Below are positions 21,076 through 28,807 of a DNA stretch of 33,874 bases, in pieces. Origin of the DNA: a virus. How positions within the stretch are numbered: the first letter of the stretch is position 1; the number at the start of each line of letters is the position of its first letter. The DNA lies in IMG/VR virus record IMGVR_UViG_3300031758_003953, positions 1-33,874 of that record. One strand, given 5' to 3'. Made by a program: the position numbers and the translations under genes. Below the pieces are notes generated by a model, which was given only the letters and a program-made list of their open reading frames with translations, did no database searches and was not told the DNA's origin.

Positions 21076-21581
21076 AGTGTTTGGTCCTTGGTGTATTTAG
21101 ACCAATCAGTAAACACTGAACGTTTTTGTAATGTGTGTAGACTATGGCACCACACACCGGGATTGGTTGCCGCAAAGTCTTTGTCATCTATTTTAATAGT
21201 GGCATTGTACCCTAGTTGTCGTATGTAAGGTATTTTGACAGAAATCATGGGAATAAAATTATTGTGTTCACACAGCCCAGATTCTAACAGTCCTTCCACT
21301 TGAGAAACATCAATGTCAAAGGTACACCAATAGCCTGCATCCAACCATTGTTGAATCATTTGTTCCCAAGGTGTCCAGAACACACTATCGTTGGTGCGTA
21401 TACTTGACGGAAAGCTCATGTTGGCACCAAAGTAAATGTGCTCACAATCGGCTAGTTGATTTTTTATGTCTGTTGCGGATTGTAATCCTACTACAAATAA
21501 CGTTTTTATACCAAATGCCGGAGTATGTTCTACTTCTGTTCCGGTAAAGAACTTGACGTTGTTATGGCCTTCTCTATTCAT
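21072..21581 (-). CDS. Conserved phage protein next to the transglycosylase, 169 aa
   Basis: MNREGHNNVKFFTGTEVEHT, then GIKTLFVVGLQSATDI, CEHIYFGANMSFPSS, WLDAGYWCTFDIDVSQVEGL and NNFIPMISVKIPYIRQLGYN. It has an alternating beta-alpha layout with three clear hydrophobic strands. The FFTGxEVExTP and HIYFGANxSF blocks look like a conserved phage family without a name (recollection). Overlaps both neighbours by 4 bp. Its constant position between the DpdA-like and radical SAM genes here suggests a shared pathway. Confidence 0.75.
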   Translation of the reverse strand: MNREGHNNVKFFTGTEVEHTPAFGIKTLFVVGLQSATDIKNQLADCEHIYFGANMSFPSSIRTNDSVFWTPWEQMIQQWLDAGYWCTFDIDVSQVEGLLESGLCEHNNFIPMISVKIPYIRQLGYNATIKIDDKDFAATNPGVWCHSLHTLQKRSVFTDWSKYTKDQTL

Positions 21582-23152
21582 AGCTGTTCCTGTTCCAGTT
21601 GATCTAATGCTGTGGTGTCTAATTGTACACTATCATCGGATTCAGTGTCAACTTCTGGCTCATCAAAACTGAACAATGCTTTGAACTGTGTACGAGCATT
21701 CTTGGCTTTTTTGCCTTTGAAGCCACGAGTGCCCACAATCTCCATCCAGTATGAATCATACTGTTCAATTATGGCTTCAGCAGTGTCTCGATCTGGTGCC
21801 GCAAAGATTGCTTCCACAATGTCCTCAAACTTGGCATAGTCTCCACCTTGACGTTGCATCATGGCAGGACGAGATCCTGCATCAAAGCGTCGATTGGCTT
21901 CTTGTACCGCAGTCAAGTGCATCCAAACATTGTGACCCATAAGCAAAGCATATGAGAATGAATCCCAAGATGTTTTGCCTTCTTTGCCAATTTTATTAAG
22001 GTCACCTGGTTTGTAGATGCAGATGTCTTTCATCTTGAACAAGTTGCTTAGTGGACTGTCTTCCCAGCGTGGATACACCCCGTCGGCTATTACTCCGTCA
22101 CTCCACTTGCGTGTGTCTGTGGCGTATTTTTTGTCGTCGGCTGAAGGAGCCATGCGATACGACCACTTGGAGTCGTGTTCGTAGACATTTTCAAAATACA
22201 CTTGTCCGTTGGCGGTTGCAAGGAACGGACTGGCGCAGTCAAACGAGATAGTGAATTGCGGGTTGACATATTTTCTTACGGCTCTCTGGATTACAGTTAA
22301 TAAAACGGCCCACTCCAACTTGGAGGTGCCCAAGAAGTGCATCCAATCATGGCGGCCCTCTTGTAGTAGATTGTCGTAGCGCAAGGCTACCAGGCGCCGG
22401 AGCACCAAGTGTACATCGCACATGTTTTGTCCGCCCATGCCCCAGCCATCAAAGTGACGATCTGGGTACACAGCAGGGTCGCAGAAGTGTTTCATTTGCT
22501 GATACCATTCTTCTGCTGACGTATGGTTATCACCTTGTAGCACATTTAAGAAACGTGCGCCACCTTGATCTTTGCCCTTGCGGTGCTTGATAAAGTATTC
22601 ATTGTTGAACTTGGTGGCTGCCACTGCTTCGTCTAGTGTTTTGATCTGACAAGCATCCGATGCTTTCTTGTCATGGATAACCCATGTGGGAATATCCAGG
22701 CCCATGCCATAGTTAGAAATAGTGTCCAACCAAGTCAACACAGATTCACGTTTCTTTTGTGCTTTGGCGCAACCTGAGTTGGCTTTCCAGTCACCTTCCC
22801 ACAAGCCCTTGGCAATCTGGAATCCACCAGAGTCACCAAGCATGATAGTGTTGGGATCACGATTACGAACCATGTCCTCTGACCAGTCCGGCTTGGTCAA
22901 GTCCAAGTTAGCATGACCACCAGAATACAGTGACCATTTGTATGGGAACAATGCTTTCTGACTGTTGAGCCAGTTCATTTGTTCCATGTCTGTAAGACCT
23001 TGCGGCAATCTAGCAGGATCTACATATGGTCCATTTACAGGATCACGTTGCTTGCCCACAAACGTGGCGTAGAAGCCAGAGATAGCCGGAAGGAACACAG
23101 CATAGTCGTTCTGCTTGGCAGTTAAGTTGTCTTGAACTACAGTCTCGGTCAT
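21578..23152 (-). CDS. dpdA: DpdA-like DNA 7-deazaguanine transglycosylase (TGT superfamily), 524 aa
   Basis: TGT catalytic elements in order: IMLGDSGGFQIAKG (103-116; family DSGGFQ, Asp107), MGLDIPTWV (Asp153), WGMGGQNM (237-244; family GGL/GGQ), MHFLGTSKLEW (family HYLMG) and SFDCASPFLATANGQVYF (303-320; family FDCVLPTRNA.., nucleophile Asp305). The CxCxxC...H zinc site of tRNA enzymes is not seen, a phage DpdA trait. DpdA exchanges guanine in DNA for a 7-deazaguanine base. The phage context, with FolE, QueD-like and QueE genes nearby, supports DNA rather than tRNA as target. TAATG-coupled to the sliding clamp gene, so the modifier is made with the replisome. Confidence 0.82.
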   Translation of the reverse strand: MTETVVQDNLTAKQNDYAVFLPAISGFYATFVGKQRDPVNGPYVDPARLPQGLTDMEQMNWLNSQKALFPYKWSLYSGGHANLDLTKPDWSEDMVRNRDPNTIMLGDSGGFQIAKGLWEGDWKANSGCAKAQKKRESVLTWLDTISNYGMGLDIPTWVIHDKKASDACQIKTLDEAVAATKFNNEYFIKHRKGKDQGGARFLNVLQGDNHTSAEEWYQQMKHFCDPAVYPDRHFDGWGMGGQNMCDVHLVLRRLVALRYDNLLQEGRHDWMHFLGTSKLEWAVLLTVIQRAVRKYVNPQFTISFDCASPFLATANGQVYFENVYEHDSKWSYRMAPSADDKKYATDTRKWSDGVIADGVYPRWEDSPLSNLFKMKDICIYKPGDLNKIGKEGKTSWDSFSYALLMGHNVWMHLTAVQEANRRFDAGSRPAMMQRQGGDYAKFEDIVEAIFAAPDRDTAEAIIEQYDSYWMEIVGTRGFKGKKAKNARTQFKALFSFDEPEVDTESDDSVQLDTTALDQLEQEQL

Positions 23153-23874
23153 TACTTGCTTTGTGCTGGTAAGAGATAGTTGTAAACAGCAACCCCTGAG
23201 TCTACTGTGATTTGTGCAACGCCATCATCGCTAATGCGAATTGTTTTGTCACCAACCAAGTCCATGATGCTGGCAAATTGTTTGGCTGGATAACTCCACG
23301 CACGTTTTAATTGACCTGTAATGTCTGATTGAAACACAAAGTTGCCAGCGTGTGTAGAGTGATCACCAAAGTAAAACTTCAAGTCTGTGCCATCAGTTTT
23401 GACTTGAAAGTTTGGCTCTTCTGCGTTGGCACTCATTTGCATTTTCAGTCTCATGATGCTGGCAACTGCAGGCTCGAACTCAATGTGCCATGGCACAGAT
23501 TTCATTCTAGCAGTTTTTAATTTCTCGCTAACAACACCCGATGTCATAAATCGATAGTTGTTTTTAAAGTCGCCTGTTTTGTTCACAAAGTCAATGCCAT
23601 CTGGCTCTGTGGGTGTTTTGCGTGTGATAGTAAGTTTGGCATCTTCTTTATACTCTTGCAAGTTAAGCAAGGTTTTGAGTTTGCTCAAGTTGGGCATACC
23701 AAATGTACCAACAAAGTCGGGCACTGGATTTTTGTATTCGCCTTTGACGATCACGCTCAAATCTTCTGCCAGGCCCTCAATTTGTGTAGTGTTCTCATCG
23801 CCTACAATCTTGATCAGGTCAATGCAACCAAGATCATATGTGTGTTGTACCAAGTCTAATAGACAGTCTCTCAT
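23152..23874 (-). CDS. 45: DNA polymerase sliding clamp (T4 gp45 type), 240 aa
   Basis: Two-repeat PCNA-like layout with MSANAEEPNFQVKTDGTDLK and ending VDSGVAVYNYLLPAQSK, which is typical of phage gp45. Length 240 aa against 228 in T4. It clamps DNA polymerase (gp43) and, with late sigma and co-activator proteins, tethers RNA polymerase to late promoters in T4. Shine-Dalgarno AGGAGAAACTT. It lies downstream of a gene ending with a promoter at 23895-23923. A clamp loader is not in the window. Confidence 0.9.
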   Translation of the reverse strand: MRDCLLDLVQHTYDLGCIDLIKIVGDENTTQIEGLAEDLSVIVKGEYKNPVPDFVGTFGMPNLSKLKTLLNLQEYKEDAKLTITRKTPTEPDGIDFVNKTGDFKNNYRFMTSGVVSEKLKTARMKSVPWHIEFEPAVASIMRLKMQMSANAEEPNFQVKTDGTDLKFYFGDHSTHAGNFVFQSDITGQLKRAWSYPAKQFASIMDLVGDKTIRISDDGVAQITVDSGVAVYNYLLPAQSK

Positions 23875-23894
23875 AAGTTTCTCCTAAGTGTTTA

Positions 23895-23923
23895 AGTATA
23901 CAGGGTTTATTTAGATCGCGCAA
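23895..23923 (-). promoter_or_regulatory. Sigma70-like promoter TTGCGC-17-TATACT with embedded CTAAATA for the clamp gene
   Basis: Minus strand TTGCGC (23923-23918), 17-nt spacer, TATACT (23900-23895). Its spacer carries GCGATCTAAATA (23919-23908), the same 12-mer as at folE, a late-promoter-like sequence whose start would be near 23902. It overlaps the stop of the upstream gene. Confidence 0.55.
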
Positions 23924-24848
23924 CTATTTTGGCTAAAGTTTGTCCGCCTCTTAACGAACTAATTTGACCAGGACGTTGCAGTTCCAACCATGACAAATCA
24001 CCAAGACCTGTGTGTTGATATACAATATCAAACCCTGCTGATTCGGCTGCCTGGACAATTGCTCGACCAGGTGTATAGCACATGAATTTTTGTTCAGCTA
24101 ACTCTACGTTGTGCGCACGATCACAATCGTTGATGGTCATGATAACCATGCCACCTGGCCGCATTTTTTTGTACATCTCTACGAGATAGCGTGTGATCAA
24201 TTCCATAGGACGGAAATTGAAATAGTTGTAGGCAAAGATCAATCCAAACTGGTCATTGGGCAACGCAGCCAGTATATGTTCGTCTGTTTCGTTGATCACA
24301 TAAGGTCTTAGTCTTGCTCGATATGTGTCATTGAATTCGCTTAGTGCAGGATCTATTAGATCCTGATGTTGATCCACAATATACAAAGGATCCAATGGCA
24401 CAAGTTCTTGAATGAATGTTTCACGGCTAGGTCTGATAATCATACCAGGCACACGCCAATCAGTATAACTGCGAAGACGATTTCGCAGGATCAAGTTGCT
24501 CTCATCGTCAATTGCCAACTTTCTATTCAGCAGGTACTCGTTACTTTCCCAACACATTTCATCTTGATAGAATCGTGTGCTTTCTTTATAGTAGGCAACT
24601 TCTTGCTTTTTGATCTGTAGGTCAAGATCGCTTTTGAGGCCAGAGAATACTTTGTCAAACTGGTCAAACGAATCCTTTACAGCAGAGAACCGTTTTTCAA
24701 TACGATGTTTGTAAAATCCAATATCTGACTCGTTGTTAGCAACCACATGATTTATAGCAGACAACTCGTGTTCAGCCTGTCCACGTATGGCGTCAAGACT
24801 CATACTTTCAAGTTGATTACGATAGGCAATAATGCTACTGAGTTTCAT
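23907..24848 (-). CDS. Methyltransferase-like protein with helical N-terminus, 313 aa
   Basis: Residues 1-100 are highly helical and charged (coiled-coil-like: FDQFDKVFSGLKSDLDLQIK). From about residue 150 a Rossmann-like part appears: PLYIVDQHQDLIDPALSEFN, FGLIFAYNYFNFRPMELITR, MYKKMRPGGMVIMTINDCDR, then ESAGFDIVYQHTGLGDLSWL. This matches the acidic loop, motif IV/V and post-motif beta7 of class I SAM methyltransferases, without the GxGxG loop visible. The acceptor is unknown. ATGA-coupled to the polymerase gene. Confidence 0.68.
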   Translation of the reverse strand: MKLSSIIAYRNQLESMSLDAIRGQAEHELSAINHVVANNESDIGFYKHRIEKRFSAVKDSFDQFDKVFSGLKSDLDLQIKKQEVAYYKESTRFYQDEMCWESNEYLLNRKLAIDDESNLILRNRLRSYTDWRVPGMIIRPSRETFIQELVPLDPLYIVDQHQDLIDPALSEFNDTYRARLRPYVINETDEHILAALPNDQFGLIFAYNYFNFRPMELITRYLVEMYKKMRPGGMVIMTINDCDRAHNVELAEQKFMCYTPGRAIVQAAESAGFDIVYQHTGLGDLSWLELQRPGQISSLRGGQTLAKIVARSK

Positions 24849-27505
24849 TCAAATGCAAATAAACTTGTAAATGTGTTTTCTGTGTTGGTTGCTGACGCTA
24901 AGTTCCATTCCAACACACCTAGCAAGTTGTCAACCTTTTGGTCCACAACAGTTGCTTCCATCAGTCCGTCATCAAACGGCAATTCCTTAAACCATTCTGG
25001 TAGGCGTTGTTCATCAGTGGGATAGCCGATGCTGGTCCAGCCAAGTGCATTTGACTTGAGCTTGCACACAATAGTTTTCATACCATCCACAATCTGCATT
25101 GAGTAGTTGTCACCATTCATCCTACGCATTTGATTCCAGTTCATTGCGGCCCTGACGTGCCCTGGCATGTTGGCTTTGCCAAGGCGGGCCTCTTCTGCCG
25201 CATACTTGGTCAAGTTATTCACACGCTTGGGCGAACCTTTTTCCCACCCTGGCCGTTCCATAAACTCATACTTGAATTCACGAATACGTTCGATGATTGC
25301 TTCACGTGTGGCACCATGCAATGTACTATTTAGAATTTCCAACAAGAAGTCTTGAATTACCTTGGGCGTATCACTACGCTTCAAGTCTAGGCCCATGGCT
25401 TTGGTTTTGCCTTTCTTGCCGTCCACATCTAGTCTCTTGCCCTCAAGGTCAATGATGTTTACAGCATAACGTTTCTTTGTGATAAACAATCCGCGATCTG
25501 CTACCAGTTCTCGACCTGCCGCAATCAGCGCACCCATCTCTCTTGGGCAGTGAAATGCCTGTTCCATAAAGCCCGGAAAACTCTCATTCACTTGTTCAGC
25601 AATGGAGTCATACAGTTGGATGCAAGTTTCCTTGTTCCACTCCATGCGACCTTCTGCTACTTCCTTCTTTAACACTGGCCAAGCAGTAAAGTAACAGGAG
25701 TCTGTGTCACCATAAATGATAGCTTCGCCTGTGTGATCATATATGCCAGTGATACACTCATTAATATGTGCATCCATGTGCCGAGCAATGGCACGACCAG
25801 TCAAGGTAGTTGACTGACCAATTCTGTGATCAAAGAATCTGCAACCTGAATTCAAAATAGCACCATATAACGAGTTCAAGTTAATCTTCTTGACCAACTG
25901 CCTCTTGTCCCAGAATGCTTCTTCTTTTTTGTCCTTGGCTGTTTTCTTTTTGGCCTGCAGTTCTTTACGTTCCGAATACCAGCGTTCCAACAAACCCGGG
26001 ATGATACCCTTCTTCTCATATGTAAGGATAGTTCCGTTAGCACTCATGATCCAAGGCTGGTTGCTGTCAAACATAATGGTCCAGATCTCTGCGGCACTGT
26101 GTGTGCTTTCTGTGCCATCCTGCCAGTCAATGGTGATCTCTGTACCACGTTGCTGTTCCATCACCGCAGTGTATTCTAAACTGCCAAACAAGCCCTCCCA
26201 GGCCGCCGCAAAACTTGCACCCTTGGCAATCTTTTCTTTGATATACTGGTCAGTCATGATAGGACGCAGTTGTCCCACCACAGTCTCTGGACCCATGTTC
26301 ATGGCACGAATAGCCGAAGGATACAGACTGTTAATGTCAACAGATCCAATCCAATCATGCAAGCCCTTCTTTGGATAAGCAACATACGCACCTGCGGCTT
26401 GTGTGTCATCATCTGTTAGGCGTTGCTTGCGATTGGGTACAACCATGCCACGTTCATGTGCTTCATTGATAATGGCCTGCTCGGTCACTGCCACAGCACC
26501 CATTGTAGTTTGTAGCAACACAGTATTGGCATGTGCCAATTCGCTTGCTAGAGCCAAAAATTGTAGTTTACGATCCAATTTGTGCAACAACAATGTATCT
26601 TGTCTGTTGTATTCAATAAACTTTTTGAAGTGTTGATTGTACAACTGATCCAAAGTGCCTTCGAACTGTGTCTTGCGCTCATTGAGTTCGTATTCGCCAA
26701 TGGCATCTAAACTGTAACTATGACGTTCTTCATACGTGTACTTGCGATACAATTGCATATAGTCCATATGCACACGACCAATCAAGTCATATGTTTGATT
26801 CTCGCTGCCAAAGCGTTCAAACATACGCATCTTGGGCAATTGTCCCCACAAGCAGAACTTGCGTGTGTCGTCTTTGCTTAACACACGAGTGCAACGATTC
26901 ACAGTGTATGGAATATCGTAACCCTCTGAGTTCCAGCCTGACAGCACATCTGCATCTTCAATCAAGTCTAGGAATGTTTTGATCATATCCTCTTCTCGTT
27001 CAAACAGCATGGTGTTTTCAAAGTCCTTTACAAGGTCTTGCGCAGTCTCCCAACTTAACCCACGAGGCGGAACTGCTAGTGTGACCAATTGATCTAACCA
27101 GTTTAGGTAGACTGAGATTGCAGTGATGGGATTGAATGGATCACTCACTGGCGAGAAACCTCGCTCTTTGTCAAAGTCTACCTCAATGTCAAAAAATGCA
27201 ACATTGAGTTCTGGGGCGTCTTGGTCTTTGTAGTTTTCTTCTAAACAACGAAAGATTGGGTTGATATCACTCTCGTACAATTGCTTGCTGGAGTGCATTT
27301 TGACTTCCTTGCGGAACTCTTTGTTGTTGCGGGTTGAGAAACGACTAACAGGTGTGCCGTAGATGCTTTGGAACTTGCCTCGGGCATCGTCATAGTAAAA
27401 GATGTAGTTGGCAGGATACTCTTGGTATTTCCTCACGCCGTCTCGGCGTTCTACAACATGAATGCGATCGTGTTCACGATCAAAAAGTGCGTCAATATAA
27501 CTCAT
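24845..27505 (-). CDS. 43: Family B DNA polymerase (T4 gp43 type), 886 aa
   Basis: Exonuclease motifs: FFDIEVD (Asp106, Glu108), DVLSGWNSEGYD, YNRQD (299-303). Polymerase motifs: DINSLYPSA (390-398; motif A), KKINLNSLYGA (539-549; motif B), IYGDTDSCYF (motif C, Asp600, Asp602), TKKRY (676-680). The C-terminus NTFTSLFAFE resembles a clamp-binding peptide. Length 886 against 898 in T4. Replicates the phage genome with the gp45 clamp encoded two genes downstream. Expressed from the late promoter 27574-27581 with a leader of about 63 nt and GGAG, and presumably by read-through from the dsbA promoter. Confidence 0.97.
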   Translation of the reverse strand: MSYIDALFDREHDRIHVVERRDGVRKYQEYPANYIFYYDDARGKFQSIYGTPVSRFSTRNNKEFRKEVKMHSSKQLYESDINPIFRCLEENYKDQDAPELNVAFFDIEVDFDKERGFSPVSDPFNPITAISVYLNWLDQLVTLAVPPRGLSWETAQDLVKDFENTMLFEREEDMIKTFLDLIEDADVLSGWNSEGYDIPYTVNRCTRVLSKDDTRKFCLWGQLPKMRMFERFGSENQTYDLIGRVHMDYMQLYRKYTYEERHSYSLDAIGEYELNERKTQFEGTLDQLYNQHFKKFIEYNRQDTLLLHKLDRKLQFLALASELAHANTVLLQTTMGAVAVTEQAIINEAHERGMVVPNRKQRLTDDDTQAAGAYVAYPKKGLHDWIGSVDINSLYPSAIRAMNMGPETVVGQLRPIMTDQYIKEKIAKGASFAAAWEGLFGSLEYTAVMEQQRGTEITIDWQDGTESTHSAAEIWTIMFDSNQPWIMSANGTILTYEKKGIIPGLLERWYSERKELQAKKKTAKDKKEEAFWDKRQLVKKINLNSLYGAILNSGCRFFDHRIGQSTTLTGRAIARHMDAHINECITGIYDHTGEAIIYGDTDSCYFTAWPVLKKEVAEGRMEWNKETCIQLYDSIAEQVNESFPGFMEQAFHCPREMGALIAAGRELVADRGLFITKKRYAVNIIDLEGKRLDVDGKKGKTKAMGLDLKRSDTPKVIQDFLLEILNSTLHGATREAIIERIREFKYEFMERPGWEKGSPKRVNNLTKYAAEEARLGKANMPGHVRAAMNWNQMRRMNGDNYSMQIVDGMKTIVCKLKSNALGWTSIGYPTDEQRLPEWFKELPFDDGLMEATVVDQKVDNLLGVLEWNLASATNTENTFTSLFAFE

Positions 27506-27573
27506 AGTCTCCGTTTGTGGCCGGTAAGCCGTGATTCATGCTCGTAACGTGAGCGACTCGCTGTTGAGACAGA

Positions 27574-27581
27574 TATTTATA
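27574..27581 (-). promoter_or_regulatory. Perfect late promoter TATAAATA ahead of the polymerase gene
   Basis: Minus strand TATAAATA overlapping the stop of the dsbA-like gene. Start near 27568, 63-nt leader to ATG 27505. In T4 gp43 is early/middle, so a strong late promoter here is notable. The leader contains only short inverted repeats, e.g. GCTC/GAGC at 27540 and 27551. Confidence 0.6.
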
Positions 27582-27840
27582 GAGTTTTGCCAACGGTTTC
27601 TAAAATTGTTTCTAGTGTTTCGTGGTCTTGTTTCTCTTGACCAAAACTGGCTTTGTGTGCCAATTTAACTGCTTTTTTAAGAATAGCAGGTTTGACTTCA
27701 AGTTCTTCTGCTACTGCTTTAATGGTGTCGTTGAGACCACCTTGTAATGTATCAATCTCATGCATGACTTGCATGCCCTCGTTGATAATTTGCACGAGTT
27801 TGATCTTTTGATCGCCATTGAAAGTTTTGGGTTGTGACAT
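27577..27840 (-). CDS. dsbA: DsbA-like dsDNA-binding late-transcription protein, 87 aa
   Basis: MSQPKTFNGDQKIKLVQIIN, then EGMQVMHEIDTLQGGLNDTI and AVAEELEVKPAILKKAVKLA. All-helical small acidic-then-basic protein resembling T4 DsbA, which binds DNA near late promoters, and the homologues in aquatic T4-like phages. Same length class (T4 DsbA 89 aa). Strong Shine-Dalgarno AAGGAGTATTTT. First gene behind the early promoter 27860-27888. Confidence 0.78.
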   Translation of the reverse strand: MSQPKTFNGDQKIKLVQIINEGMQVMHEIDTLQGGLNDTIKAVAEELEVKPAILKKAVKLAHKASFGQEKQDHETLETILETVGKTL

Positions 27841-27859
27841 AAAATACTCCTTGTTTTCT

Positions 27860-27888
27860 ATTGTATACTTGTTCTAGAGCAAAGTCAA
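27860..27888 (-). promoter_or_regulatory. Sigma70-like early promoter TTGACT-17-TACAAT for dsbA/43/45
   Basis: Minus strand TTGACT (27888-27883), 17-nt spacer, TACAAT (27865-27860). Start near 27853, leader about 12 nt containing AAGGAG. Probably transcribes dsbA and reads on into 43 and 45. Lies in the 85-bp divergent gap next to the late promoter for the plus-strand islet. Confidence 0.65.
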
Positions 27889-27912
27889 ATAATGTTTGGC
27901 TCAATATAGCCA

Positions 27913-27920
27913 AATAAATA
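27913..27920 (+). promoter_or_regulatory. Late promoter AATAAATA, start predicted on the ATG
   Basis: Plus strand AATAAATA, 7/8 to the T4 late consensus. With the last A at -6 the start is 27926, the A of the ATG of the islet gene, which has no Shine-Dalgarno. Confidence 0.6.
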
Positions 27921-27925
27921 TTTGT

Positions 27926-28807
27926 ATGCCAAAATTCCACGTTGAGATAAACAATGAGGTTGATTTCTACATCAATCTCTATAACACAGAACTTGCTGAA
28001 CGATTCTATCAAGCCCATGCCAATGTAAAACGAGAACATCCTGACTGGGCGCAGGCCCGCCTTCAAGACTACAATCGATTCAACATCACATACTTTAAAG
28101 AACTGATTGCACAGGCGCAGGCACAAAACATTGTGAATTGGGCACATTATGAAATATTGCCAGGAGCAGAAAACTACGCTGCCAATCAAGTGGTGTTTAA
28201 CCACATGCATCGAGACGTTGAAGTCTGCGCTGGAATCAACCAGTATGCAGGTCTTGAAGATGATCAACGTCTGTTAGTTGATGAACTACACTGGTGCCTC
28301 CACAGCCTTGAGTCACCAGATGCTCCTAAAGATTACAAATTTGTGCCAAGAGATATAGTACAGTTTACCTATCGTGGAGAACTATTACGTCCCAACATGT
28401 CCAAGGATACTGTGTTTAAAAAACAGTTGTTGCCTGGCGAAATCATGCTGGACTATCCTTATGTGGGCAAAGAACCACTTTACTGTATCATTCACGAAGA
28501 CAACGACATGCTAGAACAAGCCTGTAAAATTATTGAACATATCAGTTATAGTTGGAAACTGCATTTATCCCCAACAATAGCAACACAATGGGCTGGCGGC
28601 CCATGTTGGCCCAAGGATGTTGATGCCGCTCTTACTGCGTGGTATTATGCACACCAACCAACCCTTGATCGCATGGGCTACGGGCTTGATCTTATTTTAG
28701 CTAGATCTGGATTTTGTCCTGTTGGTATCATTGATGATGTTGCCAAACTTGATTACGTAAGAAACACACCAGTAATCAAACTTACCAACTACGAATTATT
28801 AGCATGA
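27926..28807 (+). CDS. Plus-strand islet protein, unknown, 293 aa
   Basis: Start ATG 27926 (MPKFHVEINNEVDFYINLYN); the upstream frame extension is promoter. Helical N-terminus (ERFYQAHANVKREHPDWAQA), then Trp/His-rich blocks, FVPRDIVQFTYRGELLRP, PYVGKEPLYCIIHEDND and a C-terminal SGFCPVGIIDDVAKLDYVRN. No known catalytic motif recognised. It forms an ATGA-coupled pair with the next gene. Driven by its own late promoter, without Shine-Dalgarno. Similar unnamed proteins exist in aquatic phages (recollection). Confidence 0.78.
   Translation: MPKFHVEINNEVDFYINLYNTELAERFYQAHANVKREHPDWAQARLQDYNRFNITYFKELIAQAQAQNIVNWAHYEILPGAENYAANQVVFNHMHRDVEVCAGINQYAGLEDDQRLLVDELHWCLHSLESPDAPKDYKFVPRDIVQFTYRGELLRPNMSKDTVFKKQLLPGEIMLDYPYVGKEPLYCIIHEDNDMLEQACKIIEHISYSWKLHLSPTIATQWAGGPCWPKDVDAALTAWYYAHQPTLDRMGYGLDLILARSGFCPVGIIDDVAKLDYVRNTPVIKLTNYELLA

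Noticed and set aside
10592-23152. QueC (SGGxDS ATP-pyrophosphatase) within the deazaguanine array
   Set aside because: No frame in the window shows the SGGxDS loop or the C-terminal CxxC zinc motif; none of the unassigned genes fits its size and motif.
27758-28267. 169-codon minus-strand frame
   Set aside because: Antisense to the islet gene 27926-28807 and overlapping the dsbA start; Phe/Val-rich shadow.
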